From a virus, in the IMG/VR virus record IMGVR_UViG_3300023104_000003, positions 1 to 39,075 of that record: 39,075 nucleotides of DNA; one strand, written 5' to 3'. Shown here piece by piece: positions 6,480-15,582 of the stretch. The first letter of the stretch is position 1; the number at the start of each line of letters is the position of its first letter. Under the pieces are notes generated by a model, which worked only from the letters and a program-made list of their open reading frames with translations, was not told the origin of the DNA and made no database searches. The translations under genes were made by a program, and so were the position numbers.

Positions 6480-8852
6480 TTACAAAATAATTCCACTACT
6501 CACAACGTAATTACTATTAGCCTCTACGGTAAATAAAAATACCAAACTTGAACCGGCAACAGCTTCAGTATTTTGATTATAAATGTCTAATCCATCTTTT
6601 ATTACACGTAAATAGAAACTTCCACCAGAAGTAGAACCGTTAATAGAATAAGCTTCTGCGCTTACTGATCTACCCTCTGTTATATTTACTTGCCCTGAAT
6701 CATTACCGAAAGCATCCACAATAACGTCAGATGCTTGCTTAATCTGCAAATTAACATCTGTTGTTTCTGATTCGGTTAATTCCCATTCTAGTATTCTGTT
6801 TTGTGGCAACGGTGTAGGTGGAACTGGTATCGGTTGCGCTTGGTAATTATCTGGCAACATCAAAAGCTTAATAGTCCTTTCGGTATTCATAGCTAAATCA
6901 GTTTCAGCTTCTATGATGTAGCCCTTATAAACTTTATCATACCAAACGAAATCTAAATAACCAAACCCACCCGTAGCATCAACTAAACTCATGAAGTTAA
7001 CAGGTAATTTAGCTACAATAGTTGCGTAAACAGGCTTAAAATACTTCTCTCCTAACGATGCAATTGCGATAGATTCATTCTGCTTTAATCTAAAATCAGG
7101 ATTGCCAGCACGAACAAATGTTAATTCTTTATTCTTTTCAGCACTTCCAAATTCTATAAATCTATTTTCTAACTTATCAAATAACGATTTAATATACCGG
7201 CCATGACGTAGCAAGTTTTCTTTAGGTGTTAAAGCTAAATTATAGCTACTTTGATTAGCCAATTCTGATCCCATTCCAGTAACCGAAACATAGCTACTGC
7301 CTAATATTGGTCTCCAGTTTGCCCCCGATAATTCACAATGAACAGCAAAAGTATCATTATCGCTTGATGTATCATTCGTTTTTTTAATGTAATCCCTTCT
7401 TAACTTTTCGATTCCGTACTGATCGGCACGAATAGGCGACATCCAATTTTCTTTTCTTGCTATTTGTGATTGCGGAAATTCCCATTCCTGTTTTGAGTTA
7501 TATTCTTTTTGCCCGTCTGTATCATCAGTATTGCCATCGTTATAACCGATTTCTAAGGCAGAAAAAACTAAGTCAGCGGCTGTTGTAAAATTACAAGCGT
7601 TAACAGCTAAAGGAGTACTTAATATTGGTGTAGGACGATAGAAAAAAGGCAACTGTTCAATCTTATATATATCCATTTCAACACCAAAACCTACACTTTC
7701 CCATGCGTTACAGGAATCGAAAAAGTCTTTAAAAGAAATGTTTATTGTCGCTCCTTCAAGTTCACGAATAGCATTACCTGAAATCAATATTAAATCTTTA
7801 ATCCATGTTTGTTTAAGTAAATAGCTATCAACTTTTGAAGATGGAGCAATCCTTCTCATTATGCGCTGATATAAATCGAATATCTTAATCCCTTTACAAT
7901 TGGATGGATCAGAAACGCTATCATAACTTAAATTAAATTCTCCATCCGAAAAAAAAGTAAGAAAATTATTATTGTTCCCAGATTGTGCATTTGTTTTGCG
8001 GACAACTATAAATAACTTATCGCCATTAGCAATATTAATACTTTCATCAAAGTCAAACCTGAAATTAGTACCTCCGTTACTTATTGCATCAACTATACCA
8101 AAAGTATATATACCCCCTCCAGATTGATTAACTAAATCTATCTTAAACGAGGTTGAACTTTCCAATGGCAATTTAACAGCAGTCCCTTGAAAATTACCAA
8201 ATAATCTTATTGTTAAATTTCTGTTAGCTATAGCGAAATAATCAGTACTGGTAGCTAAATTTGGGTCTTCTTCATTGCTTGTATTTCTTACATCTAAAAA
8301 ACCTACTTCGGTGTCGTTTACCGTAATATTCATTGCAGGAATATAATCATTACGGATGTTATCGGTTTGTTGCGGATTAATCCATCCTGCTTTTTCTGCA
8401 AATGCAACTCCAGGCAAAATAACATTTACAATGTCAGCGCCATTCAACTCATATTCAAATTCGGTAGTTTCCTGCGCTTTAATTTTGCTGAATACGGCAT
8501 TGTCTAACATTGTTAATGTGGCTTCAATACCATTATCATCCCATGTGCTAAAATCTAATAATGAATTAAATTTAGGTTCGTATGCAAAAGTAGCATGGTT
8601 TAATTGTTCAACTTCAAATATTACCTCTGCTGCGAATGAATACTTATTAAATGCACTCCAAAGAATATTATAAGCATCTAATGCAAATGTTAAAGGCAAA
8701 GAAAGCGAGCGCATAACACCACCATAATAAGTATCACGCTTGTATTGCCCGATGGTGTCTGAATCCCAATCTTCAGGCGCAAATACTAACAGTTTACGCG
8801 CCCCTTCATAAGTCAAATAATATCTAAACTCTTTGTTTGGTAGTAAATTCAT
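6480..8852 (-). CDS. Large tail-tip/baseplate protein, 790 aa
   Basis: It begins one base after the tape-measure stop, the usual place for distal-tail and tip proteins in siphoviruses. The N-terminal 130 residues are mixed alpha/beta with many aromatics. The middle is beta-rich. After a proline-rich hinge (PIPVPPTPLP, about residues 687-696) a last domain of about 90 residues looks like an immunoglobulin-type beta fold. No catalytic motif was seen. The tail-tip role rests on position and size. Confidence 0.7.
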   Translation of the reverse strand: MNLLPNKEFRYYLTYEGARKLLVFAPEDWDSDTIGQYKRDTYYGGVMRSLSLPLTFALDAYNILWSAFNKYSFAAEVIFEVEQLNHATFAYEPKFNSLLDFSTWDDNGIEATLTMLDNAVFSKIKAQETTEFEYELNGADIVNVILPGVAFAEKAGWINPQQTDNIRNDYIPAMNITVNDTEVGFLDVRNTSNEEDPNLATSTDYFAIANRNLTIRLFGNFQGTAVKLPLESSTSFKIDLVNQSGGGIYTFGIVDAISNGGTNFRFDFDESINIANGDKLFIVVRKTNAQSGNNNNFLTFFSDGEFNLSYDSVSDPSNCKGIKIFDLYQRIMRRIAPSSKVDSYLLKQTWIKDLILISGNAIRELEGATINISFKDFFDSCNAWESVGFGVEMDIYKIEQLPFFYRPTPILSTPLAVNACNFTTAADLVFSALEIGYNDGNTDDTDGQKEYNSKQEWEFPQSQIARKENWMSPIRADQYGIEKLRRDYIKKTNDTSSDNDTFAVHCELSGANWRPILGSSYVSVTGMGSELANQSSYNLALTPKENLLRHGRYIKSLFDKLENRFIEFGSAEKNKELTFVRAGNPDFRLKQNESIAIASLGEKYFKPVYATIVAKLPVNFMSLVDATGGFGYLDFVWYDKVYKGYIIEAETDLAMNTERTIKLLMLPDNYQAQPIPVPPTPLPQNRILEWELTESETTDVNLQIKQASDVIVDAFGNDSGQVNITEGRSVSAEAYSINGSTSGGSFYLRVIKDGLDIYNQNTEAVAGSSLVFLFTVEANSNYVVSSGIIL

Positions 8853-11800
8853 TTATCCTTTTCTGAAGTTTCTCATTATGTAATTGTTGTATTCCCTAGT
8901 CCTAACCGTTTTCCTCATATTGCCTTTTTCAGTTATGATTAAAGCGTTTACAGATTGTTTGCCTATAGCTTTTTCAACTCGCCTGTTAGATTGAACTACC
9001 TGTGACATATCAACCGTTACACCGCCTACTGATTGAACCGCATTTGGCTTAGCTAATATCCTTTTAAATTCTGGCCCTGAAATAACCTGTGTATCTCTAC
9101 CGACATGAGTTAACGTTGGCGTATTTGGCGTTACCTGTAATCTACCATTAGGATCAATAATTAATTCACTCATGCCACCATCACCAACAATAGCAGGCCC
9201 CGAATATTTATTTCCTCTGCCTTTACCTGTTTTATATTCAGGTATTGGTGTGGCGATTGCGGTAGCTAAAGATATTGCGCCTAAAGCCGTAATTAAAGGA
9301 GAAAATGTAAATCCAATTAATCCAGCCTGACCTATAACTTTAATTTGGGCTAAAGCAGTTTGTAAAATGATTTGCGCTATTGCTGCTGCCTTATCAAATC
9401 TAGCTTGTTTAATCTTTTGTTGTTTAACTTTTTCATCTAAAACAGCTTGATCGCTTGCTGATCTCGCATTAATAACCGCTATCCTGTCTGCTTTTTCTTG
9501 CTCTGTAGCTGTTGACGCTTCTACATTTGAAATCTCTAAGTTTGTCCGTTCTGTTAACGCTGATTTTTCTCGCTCAATTTCGTTAATCCTACGCGTAAAT
9601 GTTGCAGAACCTAAAGCTTTGCCGAACTCGAAAAGTTCCATAGCTATCTGCTTAGCTGCTTCAGCACGTTCGACATCCTTTCGATATAATTCGTCTGCTT
9701 CTATCGCTAATTCAGCATTTGCTTCTGATTGTCTTTTAGCATTTAGATCTGCATATTTTAATCTGATAGATGCTAATTTAGCTTCTTCATTTTCTACACT
9801 TTCTCCTCTTAATTTAGCTTGGTCAATAAAAGCCTGCGTTTGCTTTATTTGAAGTTCAATATAAAATTGAGTGTAATCATTTTCAATTATTCTCTTTTTT
9901 TCATCGTATTCAATCTGGCTAATTTGACCTTTATTTAATGAGGTTGTTAATGATGCCAATTCAATATCTCTTAGCCTTTCAGTATCAGTTAAATCTAACG
10001 CTGCTTGTTCTGCGATAATACCTTTCATTCTGGCAATTCCTTGCTTGGTTATGTCAACAGCTTTGTTTGATTGATCTTCCCTTATTTTATTTTGCTTAGT
10101 TGCTGTTTCAGCATCAACTGCCAATATCTCATTTGCTCCTAATTTTTTAGCTGCTTTTTCTTTATCTCCTTCTAACTTTGCGATCTGTAATGAAACTTCT
10201 GAAAAATTACGCAACCCTTCTAAACGTCCGTCTAAACTGAAATTTTGACTTTCTAGATTTTGTTTATAATATTCCTGCGCTACTTTTAATTCATTAATCT
10301 GTATTTCAATTCGCGCAGCTGCAGCTTTCCTTGCTTTATCTTCTGCGTTTTTATCTTTAGTTCCGAAGTCTAATCCAGATTCTTTAGCAAATTTATCAGC
10401 TTGGGTTTGAAGTTTGGTAAATAGTGATAAATAGTCTTGACTTTGCTTATTTAAAGTACCTACAGCCCTGTTGGTTCTCGCCTGAGCATTACCGGTAACT
10501 CTATCTAAAGTTACAAGCCCACCACCACCAATTATTTGCCCTAAACCCTGTATAGCCCCCTCTACATAATCCTGAGTAGATGGGCCATCGAAAGCGCGCG
10601 ATTGTGATTCTGTTAATTTTTTTGTTGATAATTCTAAAGCTGCGTTTGCTTGAGCTCTTAATGAGGTCGCTTTAACGTAATCTTGCGCTTTATTATTATA
10701 AAACGATTCAACTTCCGCAGCCGTTTTAAGCGTTCCGACTACTTTTCCAATACTTTCGTTGTATCTATCAACTAATTCTTTTTTGCTTATGGTTCCATTA
10801 TTAAATTCAGAAACTGAAACACCTAGTGATTGAACGTCTTTTATTGCCGTTGTATATTCACTAGATACTATTGCCGCAGAACCTACAACACTTTGCGCTT
10901 TCTTTTGGAAAATATCTAATTGGGAAATGTAACCTATAATCGGATCTACAGCGAATCCTATCGCTCCAGCTAAACCAACTCCAGGCAAAATATTAGCTAT
11001 TGTTCTTAGCGCGCTAAATGCTTTACTTCCCGCTCTAGTAAAAGCATTACCATAATTACCAACATCGCGTTGAGACCTTCCTACAGACTTTTCTAAAGTT
11101 AAAACCTGATCGTTTAATTGAGGCAAAACTTTTGATAATCTTTGTCCGAATGGAGACTTCCTTTCTTCGGCACTTAACAATGAAAAAGTCTTTTGAAGTC
11201 TTGCTAAAGCTAATTGCCTTTGCTCTAAACTACCTTTAACAGCATTCCCTTCTTTTGCTTGCGCTACTAAATTAAGCCTGTCAATTTTAGCTAATTGATT
11301 GGCCTGTTCTAATTCAAGGTTTGATAATTTACGGGCTTTACGGTTATTATTAACAGCATTAGTGTTTTGGTTATACGCCTGCGTGGCTTCATTTGCTGCC
11401 TGTGCATCAGCTAAGTTGGTAGCATTTACTGTAGTTCCGGTATTATTTCCGCCTGTAGAAGTTGACCTATTTAAATCACTCGATGTAGATTCAGATACAA
11501 TTTTAGCCCTGCGTAATGCGGCTTCAGCAGCTTTATTGTTGGCCGCTTCAATCTTTTTTAGATTAGCTTCTTCTTTTGCTGATCTTGCATCAGATTTAGC
11601 TTGCTCACTTGCTTGGAATGAAGCTAATTTTTGTTCTGCTAATTGTCTTGAAGCTGTTAGTTTAGCTAATTGCTCTTGCTGTTTTTGCGATGCTGCAGTA
11701 GCTTTATTTATATCGGTAAGCGTTTTAGCACCACCTAAAGTATCAACGTATTGCTTAGCCGTAACAATGGCTTGTTGCATTTGCAAATCAGCAGATTTAA

Positions 11801-11876
11801 CATTATTAGTTAGTGTTATTAACTGCTCATTTGCTTTAGGGGAAACTATTTCACTTATTAATTGCTCATTTGCCAT
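8853..11876 (-). CDS. Tail tape-measure protein, 1007 aa
   Basis: It is the longest gene in the genome. It has Ala/Lys/Gln/Glu-rich coiled coils over residues 20-130, 190-275 and about 510-800. Hydrophobic segments lie near 285-320 and 850-890. The end (GPAIVGDGGMSELIIDP) is typical of Bacteroidota phage tape measures. Such proteins set tail length and may cross the envelope during DNA entry. It overlaps the upstream gene by 11 bp and abuts the tip gene. At roughly 1.5 angstroms per residue the length predicts a tail near 150 nm. Confidence 0.9.
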   Translation of the reverse strand: MANEQLISEIVSPKANEQLITLTNNVKSADLQMQQAIVTAKQYVDTLGGAKTLTDINKATAASQKQQEQLAKLTASRQLAEQKLASFQASEQAKSDARSAKEEANLKKIEAANNKAAEAALRRAKIVSESTSSDLNRSTSTGGNNTGTTVNATNLADAQAANEATQAYNQNTNAVNNNRKARKLSNLELEQANQLAKIDRLNLVAQAKEGNAVKGSLEQRQLALARLQKTFSLLSAEERKSPFGQRLSKVLPQLNDQVLTLEKSVGRSQRDVGNYGNAFTRAGSKAFSALRTIANILPGVGLAGAIGFAVDPIIGYISQLDIFQKKAQSVVGSAAIVSSEYTTAIKDVQSLGVSVSEFNNGTISKKELVDRYNESIGKVVGTLKTAAEVESFYNNKAQDYVKATSLRAQANAALELSTKKLTESQSRAFDGPSTQDYVEGAIQGLGQIIGGGGLVTLDRVTGNAQARTNRAVGTLNKQSQDYLSLFTKLQTQADKFAKESGLDFGTKDKNAEDKARKAAAARIEIQINELKVAQEYYKQNLESQNFSLDGRLEGLRNFSEVSLQIAKLEGDKEKAAKKLGANEILAVDAETATKQNKIREDQSNKAVDITKQGIARMKGIIAEQAALDLTDTERLRDIELASLTTSLNKGQISQIEYDEKKRIIENDYTQFYIELQIKQTQAFIDQAKLRGESVENEEAKLASIRLKYADLNAKRQSEANAELAIEADELYRKDVERAEAAKQIAMELFEFGKALGSATFTRRINEIEREKSALTERTNLEISNVEASTATEQEKADRIAVINARSASDQAVLDEKVKQQKIKQARFDKAAAIAQIILQTALAQIKVIGQAGLIGFTFSPLITALGAISLATAIATPIPEYKTGKGRGNKYSGPAIVGDGGMSELIIDPNGRLQVTPNTPTLTHVGRDTQVISGPEFKRILAKPNAVQSVGGVTVDMSQVVQSNRRVEKAIGKQSVNALIITEKGNMRKTVRTREYNNYIMRNFRKG

Positions 11877-12474
11877 CTTTTAAGCTGTTGTTGTATTGTT
11901 CAACGTAGCTAATATACGACATTACCGTTGTTTTCCGAATATCTATTTCTGAATGAAGAAAACGGGATAATTGAGTAAACATGTTATAATAGTCTTTTTC
12001 GGTTGCTTTTTCGTTTTTATCGGCAAAGTTTTGGTATTCTTTTTCTAATTGTGAACGCTGGATAATAAGCGTTTTAGCAGATGAAACAGTCCTTTTTAAA
12101 TCTTCGTGCAATGTTTCTGGCGTGTATTTGAAACGAAATCCAAAGTCTTTTAAGGCCTGAATAGTAGGTGACATTGCATCTAAGTCTGCAGCTGTCGAAA
12201 GTAAATTAACGCACGCTTGAATTATCTCTAATTTATTATTTATAACAGCAATATTACGAACCATTGATAAAACATGATTAGAAGATTTATCGTTTGTAAG
12301 CGTTGTATATTCTTCAAATATAGATTCCCAAATAGGTTTTAAATCAGCTTCTTTATGCCATGCTTTTTTACGTTCACTCCAAAGGTATTTAAGATCATCG
12401 GAAGTTATTAACTTAATCCAATTGTAAAGAGGTAAATCATCGCATGAGGTGTAGTGTTTGCGTGGGATTAGCAT
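11866..12474 (-). CDS. Tail protein upstream of tape measure, 202 aa
   Basis: It starts directly after the TAA of the 54-aa gene and ends in a TGA inside the tape-measure start (11-bp overlap). It is largely helical, with basic and aromatic residues near the N-terminus and a dense Lys/Glu helix near 130-160. The slot just before the tape measure is normally held by tail-assembly chaperones, so that is the best guess. No chaperone frameshift site was identified, and no sequence motif supports it. Confidence 0.65.
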   Translation of the reverse strand: MLIPRKHYTSCDDLPLYNWIKLITSDDLKYLWSERKKAWHKEADLKPIWESIFEEYTTLTNDKSSNHVLSMVRNIAVINNKLEIIQACVNLLSTAADLDAMSPTIQALKDFGFRFKYTPETLHEDLKRTVSSAKTLIIQRSQLEKEYQNFADKNEKATEKDYYNMFTQLSRFLHSEIDIRKTTVMSYISYVEQYNNSLKDGK

Positions 12475-12639
12475 TTAATTAGACGATATAAATTCATGTA
12501 TTAAAGAAAAGTTAGCCATTGGATGCGGAATGTTGCTATTATTAAAATTAACATAAAATGTTAGCTTAAATTTTTCAAGACGGACTGCACCGCTCATATA
12601 TGTAATAGTTTTTGAAGGCTTTAATCTTATTGTTTCCAC
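12475..12639 (-). CDS. Small tail-region protein, 54 aa, GTG start
   Basis: The frame is open from GTG at 12639-12637 to TAA at 12477-12475. The stop touches the next ATG, and the start lies 1 bp after the upstream stop, so it fills the gap exactly. It is a short, basic, beta-type sequence (METIRLKPSKTITYMSGAV at its start). GTG is preferred because the only internal ATG would remove the conserved-looking N-terminus. It is probably a small tail-assembly protein. Confidence 0.55.
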   Translation of the reverse strand: METIRLKPSKTITYMSGAVRLEKFKLTFYVNFNNSNIPHPMANFSLIHEFISSN

Positions 12640-12640
12640 C

Positions 12641-13093
12641 TTAACTAAATTTTAAACCTGTAATCCCTGTTATATAATTTCTGATTTCTGGCATAACCGT
12701 TTCTAATGCAAATCTTTCTTTACTATCCATAGTTAAGCCAAATATTTTATTGGTGTATTTCCTCTCTAAATGCCCTGTTTTCATATCGGTTGATCCGAAA
12801 ATAATTGTTGTTCCTGCTTTTACTTGTGCATAAAATCCACGCTGAAATGCCCCTGTAAGAAATAAATCGGGATTAAATAGCCCTGGCGATGGATTAATTC
12901 GGTTTTTGTCCAAAGCATAAGCAGGCGATTGATAAGGCGATAATTTTAAACTATTGCTATCAACACCTCGATTGTATAATTGCTTCCTATTCAAATCTGC
13001 AGCTACTTCACTATTACGCTGAATAATTACAGGTATTTCCGCTTCAAGGTTAACCCGTTTCAGTTTTTCAAGCATTCCGAATATTGTTGACAT
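12641..13093 (-). CDS. Tail/neck completion-type protein, 150 aa
   Basis: The pattern LNRKQLYNRGVDSNSLKLSPY, then PDLFLTGAFQRGF and KIFGLT, is one I associate with a small structural protein of Bacteroidota siphoviruses that plays a tail-completion or minor-tail role. An N-terminal helix is followed by a beta domain. It lies between the ParB-like cassette and the tape measure and is followed at 1 bp by the 54-aa gene. The structural role is inferred. Confidence 0.65.
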   Translation of the reverse strand: MSTIFGMLEKLKRVNLEAEIPVIIQRNSEVAADLNRKQLYNRGVDSNSLKLSPYQSPAYALDKNRINPSPGLFNPDLFLTGAFQRGFYAQVKAGTTIIFGSTDMKTGHLERKYTNKIFGLTMDSKERFALETVMPEIRNYITGITGLKFS

Positions 13094-13102
13094 AGGTTAA
13101 AG

Positions 13103-13282
13103 TTAGTTAAATTCTTCCCAATAAAACAGCATACTTGAAATAGGCCCATGACAAGTCATTTTTTGTTTTCGAGCGCATATTTTACAATAACGTTTTTTGT
13201 TTATTTTTAATGCCATGCCGTCTATGTAATGCCAATCGCAAAATCCAATTTTATGAATCAACTGTTTAAATCTGTTTACCAT
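13103..13282 (-). CDS. Small Cys/His protein, probable zinc ribbon, 59 aa
   Basis: The ATG overlaps the upstream TAA (TAATG). A possible zinc site is formed by CDWH (from residue 16), CKIC (about 36-39) and CH near residue 47. The rest is basic with aromatics. It follows a ribbon-helix-helix gene and both may belong to the ParB-like cassette. Binding of nucleic acid or metal is inferred from the Cys pattern and charge. Confidence 0.65.
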   Translation of the reverse strand: MVNRFKQLIHKIGFCDWHYIDGMALKINKKRYCKICARKQKMTCHGPISSMLFYWEEFN

Positions 13283-13533
13283 TACTTAGCTGATTTAGTA
13301 ATAATTTGCAAATATTTATGATTTCCAACGGTTATCACTTCTGAACCTACTATCATACTTGCGCTATGATCAAAATCAATAGATTCTAATATCTTATCAG
13401 ATCCTATTTTAACTTCATTATACATTAGTTTCCATCTAATCAATGAGGATAAACTTAATCCTTTTTTGTCTGCTTCTCTTTGAAGGGATTCTACTTTATC
13501 AGAATCTAACATTACTTGTATTCTTTTTTTCAT
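13282..13533 (-). CDS. Ribbon-helix-helix DNA-binding protein, 83 aa
   Basis: Residues 1-45 have the Arc/CopG layout: a beta strand (KKRIQVMLDSD), helix (KVESLQREADKKG) and LSLSSLIRWKLM. The C-terminal 40 residues form an extra beta domain. Upstream lie two copies of CTGGACAGC within an inverted repeat (13548-13613), a plausible operator. Together with the ParB-like gene it looks like a small regulatory or partition-like cassette inserted among tail genes. Confidence 0.75.
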   Translation of the reverse strand: MKKRIQVMLDSDKVESLQREADKKGLSLSSLIRWKLMYNEVKIGSDKILESIDFDHSASMIVGSEVITVGNHKYLQIITKSAK

Positions 13534-13547
13534 TATATTTGTTTTTA

Positions 13548-13613
13548 ATTAGTGCAGGCGATAAATCTGGACAGCTTTGTAAAGAGCAGGGTGTATAGCT
13601 GGACAGCACTAAT
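13548..13613. repeat. Nested repeats: CTGGACAGC twice inside an ATTAGTGC inverted repeat
   Basis: ATTAGTGC (13548-13555) is mirrored by GCACTAAT (13606-13613). Inside are two exact copies of CTGGACAGC at 13567-13575 and 13599-13607, 32 bp apart, about three helical turns. This more GC-rich block lies between the 3' end of the ParB-like reading frame and the ribbon-helix-helix gene. It could be an operator, a centromere-like site or an RNA hairpin. Confidence 0.55.
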
Positions 13614-14328
13614 ATTTTAAAGTTTTCTTTTCTCTACGTGAATAATTGAATATTTCCTCTAACTGATCGATGTAAAGTTTGTGATTAGTTTGATCAGTTA
13701 TCTGCTGTGGTTTACGGCTTAATTTAGCCATCATTTGGCGGTGATCGTAATTCTTATGAAGCATTATAGCGCAAGCAGCAACTACAAAAGAAGGTCTATC
13801 ATATCATTCATAGAACATACCGAAATCTGAAATCTTATTAGCTAACTCGCCAGCATAATTAAAATCAAACATTTTCAGATCGCCATTTTCGAAATAATTG
13901 CTTTTGCTTTTTTCTTGATTTACATTTTTTAATGTCACTATATGTAAAGACGCTTTTATTCCGAATATAGGAAACATATCCATAAATTCTTTGAATTTTA
14001 TATATGGACGTAAACCTAAATCAACATATCCTTGAAGATAGTCTAATCTTTTCCAGTTACTTGAATTAGTATTTAAAATATGGACTTCGTTTATCGAGTA
14101 GCCATTTACCACTATATAATAAAACGGTAATCCCAGTTCTTTGCTGGCTAAAAACCGATGCTGACCATCAATAATTTCTAGCTTTTCATTAACCATTATT
14201 GGGCTAAATAATGGATTTACTCTCATTGATTCGATTATCCTTTTTAGATTAAATGGATTTACATTTCGATTACCTTTCATAAAGGTGAACATTGAGTAAT
14301 CAGAGGATTGTTTTAATTCGTATTGCAT
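13609..14328 (-). pseudogene. ParB/sulfiredoxin-like protein gene interrupted by an in-frame TGA
   Basis: Residues 1-174 (14328-13807) hold a ParB-type N-terminal domain with the box IDGQHRFLASKELG (about residues 53-66). A TGA at 13806-13804 stops the frame. It then continues for 64 codons (from YDRPSFVVAACA through QLEEIFNYSRREKK) to a TAG at 13611-13609. The continuation looks like the normal helical C-terminus of this family, so the whole gene is 239 codons. Explanations are a Trp (TGG) to TGA change, a sequencing error or readthrough. Without readthrough the product is the 174-aa N-terminal part. It has its own promoter, and a terminator separates it from the tail-tube unit. Confidence 0.7.
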
Positions 14329-14350
14329 AATTCTTTTGTTTTTGATTACT

Positions 14351-14358
14351 CAAAGATA
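14351..14358 (-). promoter_or_regulatory. TAnnTTTG promoter of the ParB-like cassette
   Basis: Leftward TATCTTTG matches the Bacteroidota -7 box fully, 22 bp before the ATG at 14328. It follows the terminator at 14397-14430. A TTG lies farther upstream than usual (26-bp spacer), so the -33 element is unclear. Confidence 0.55.
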
Positions 14359-14396
14359 GTAAGAATTACTATAAATAAAAGTCACAATTCTGTTAC

Positions 14397-14430
14397 ACAG
14401 AAAAAGCCTGACATTTCTGCCAAGCTTTCT
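14397..14430 (-). terminator. Rho-independent terminator with GAAA tetraloop
   Basis: The leftward RNA forms a 10-bp stem AAGCTTGGCA/TGTCAGGCTT (two G.U pairs) closed by a GAAA loop (14427-14404), followed by UUUU/C. It ends the head-to-tail-tube unit and isolates the ParB-like cassette. Confidence 0.85.
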
Positions 14431-14450
14431 TTTTAATTGTAACAATATCG

Positions 14451-14612
14451 CTACTTATCTGGTTTCTTTTGTGCCGATTCCCAAACCTTAGTAAGTTCTT
14501 TAACAGTAAAACCGTTGCTTTCTAAATGTTTGTGGGCAGATAAAAAATTCTCTTTCGATACGTTGGCTAAATAATCCTTGTTAAATGATCCAACAGGTTT
14601 AGAATAAGCCAT
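14451..14612 (-). CDS. Small protein after the tail tube, 53 aa
   Basis: The ATG (14612-14610) overlaps the tail-tube TAA (TAATG) and the stop is a TAG at 14453. The product is helical and Lys-rich (FNKDYLANVSKENFLSAHKH, ending KKPDK). Genes right after the tail tube are often tail-assembly chaperones, but this one is short and has no recognised motif. Confidence 0.6.
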   Translation of the reverse strand: MAYSKPVGSFNKDYLANVSKENFLSAHKHLESNGFTVKELTKVWESAQKKPDK

Positions 14613-15562
14613 TATACAGTTGTAATTACTTTAGCGATTCCAGCATAACCAGTAACGCCTAGTTGCGCTAAATCAGATGGACCAGCTAAGTTAACTAATA
14701 CAGGCAACGTTGCGCTATAATCAGGATCAGCCGTATCTAGCGTTACAGTCCACCCTTTTAAGTTAGCGTTAGCAACAACCGCAGTAATCGTTACTGTTTT
14801 ACCTGCAATTGAAGCAGTCCAAGCAGCAGGCGAAGCAAGTTCTGTAGCATACAAATCATAAAGATCAGTACCGCCACAAGATACATTTGCTCCAATCTGC
14901 ATAGCCCCCGCAACACGTAAAGCTAATTGAGATAATGCAATATTAAGTAAACCGTTAATACCTTTAATTTCAGAAAAGTTAAACTTAACGAAAGCTAAAG
15001 AACCATAGTTTACATATCCTGCGTTAAAGTTAACACGATACATATATTGCGTAATGTTTGATCCATCGTTAGCTTTCCAAGGTAATGCTCTGAATCCACC
15101 ATTTAAAGGAATACCAGCTAATCCACCTGTAGCAGTACGAGTACCAAATAATACACCTGATTCATCTAAGAACAAAAGCTTATAACCTGTTCCGTTGAAT
15201 TTCTGAATCTCTTGCAATAAGCAATACCCACCTTCGTTAAACTGAATAGTCCAATCATATTTACCATCACGAACAAAAGTCTGAACTCCTGTTGATCCTG
15301 TTTGATACGTTGGATCTTCCGTATTATCTGTAAAGTTGAATACTCCCGGCAAAGGGTAAATTCTTGCGGACGCTACGTTTTCGCTTGCTGCGTTTTGCAG
15401 AAATGCTAAGGCTAATTCAACAGTAGCCAACTGCGATACTGGAATCTCAAAATTGGAAGGAACTAAAAACCCTCCAGCTAGAGCCTTAATATCTAAAGCG
15501 CAATCACTAACACCAGTATTACCTGTATTAATAGCGCAATCTAATTTATTTAAAATGCTCAT
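14612..15562 (-). CDS. Major tail tube protein, 316 aa
   Basis: It lies after the connector/terminator genes and before the tape-measure block, where the tail tube belongs. It is mostly beta and Gly/Ala/Thr-rich, with a C-terminal section (TVTITAVVANANLKGWTVTL) like an added immunoglobulin-type domain. The N-terminus (SILNKLDCAINTGNTGVSDC) resembles Bacteroidota phage tube proteins. It is expected to be abundant. The assignment rests on order, size and composition. Confidence 0.75.
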   Translation of the reverse strand: MSILNKLDCAINTGNTGVSDCALDIKALAGGFLVPSNFEIPVSQLATVELALAFLQNAASENVASARIYPLPGVFNFTDNTEDPTYQTGSTGVQTFVRDGKYDWTIQFNEGGYCLLQEIQKFNGTGYKLLFLDESGVLFGTRTATGGLAGIPLNGGFRALPWKANDGSNITQYMYRVNFNAGYVNYGSLAFVKFNFSEIKGINGLLNIALSQLALRVAGAMQIGANVSCGGTDLYDLYATELASPAAWTASIAGKTVTITAVVANANLKGWTVTLDTADPDYSATLPVLVNLAGPSDLAQLGVTGYAGIAKVITTV

Positions 15563-15582
15563 TTCTTCTAGTTTAAATCCAC

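Noticed and set aside
11299-11883. Rightward 194-codon frame within the tape measure
   Set aside because: Shadow of the Ala/Gln-rich coiled-coil coding, giving a Ser/Cys/Leu-rich product of no known type.
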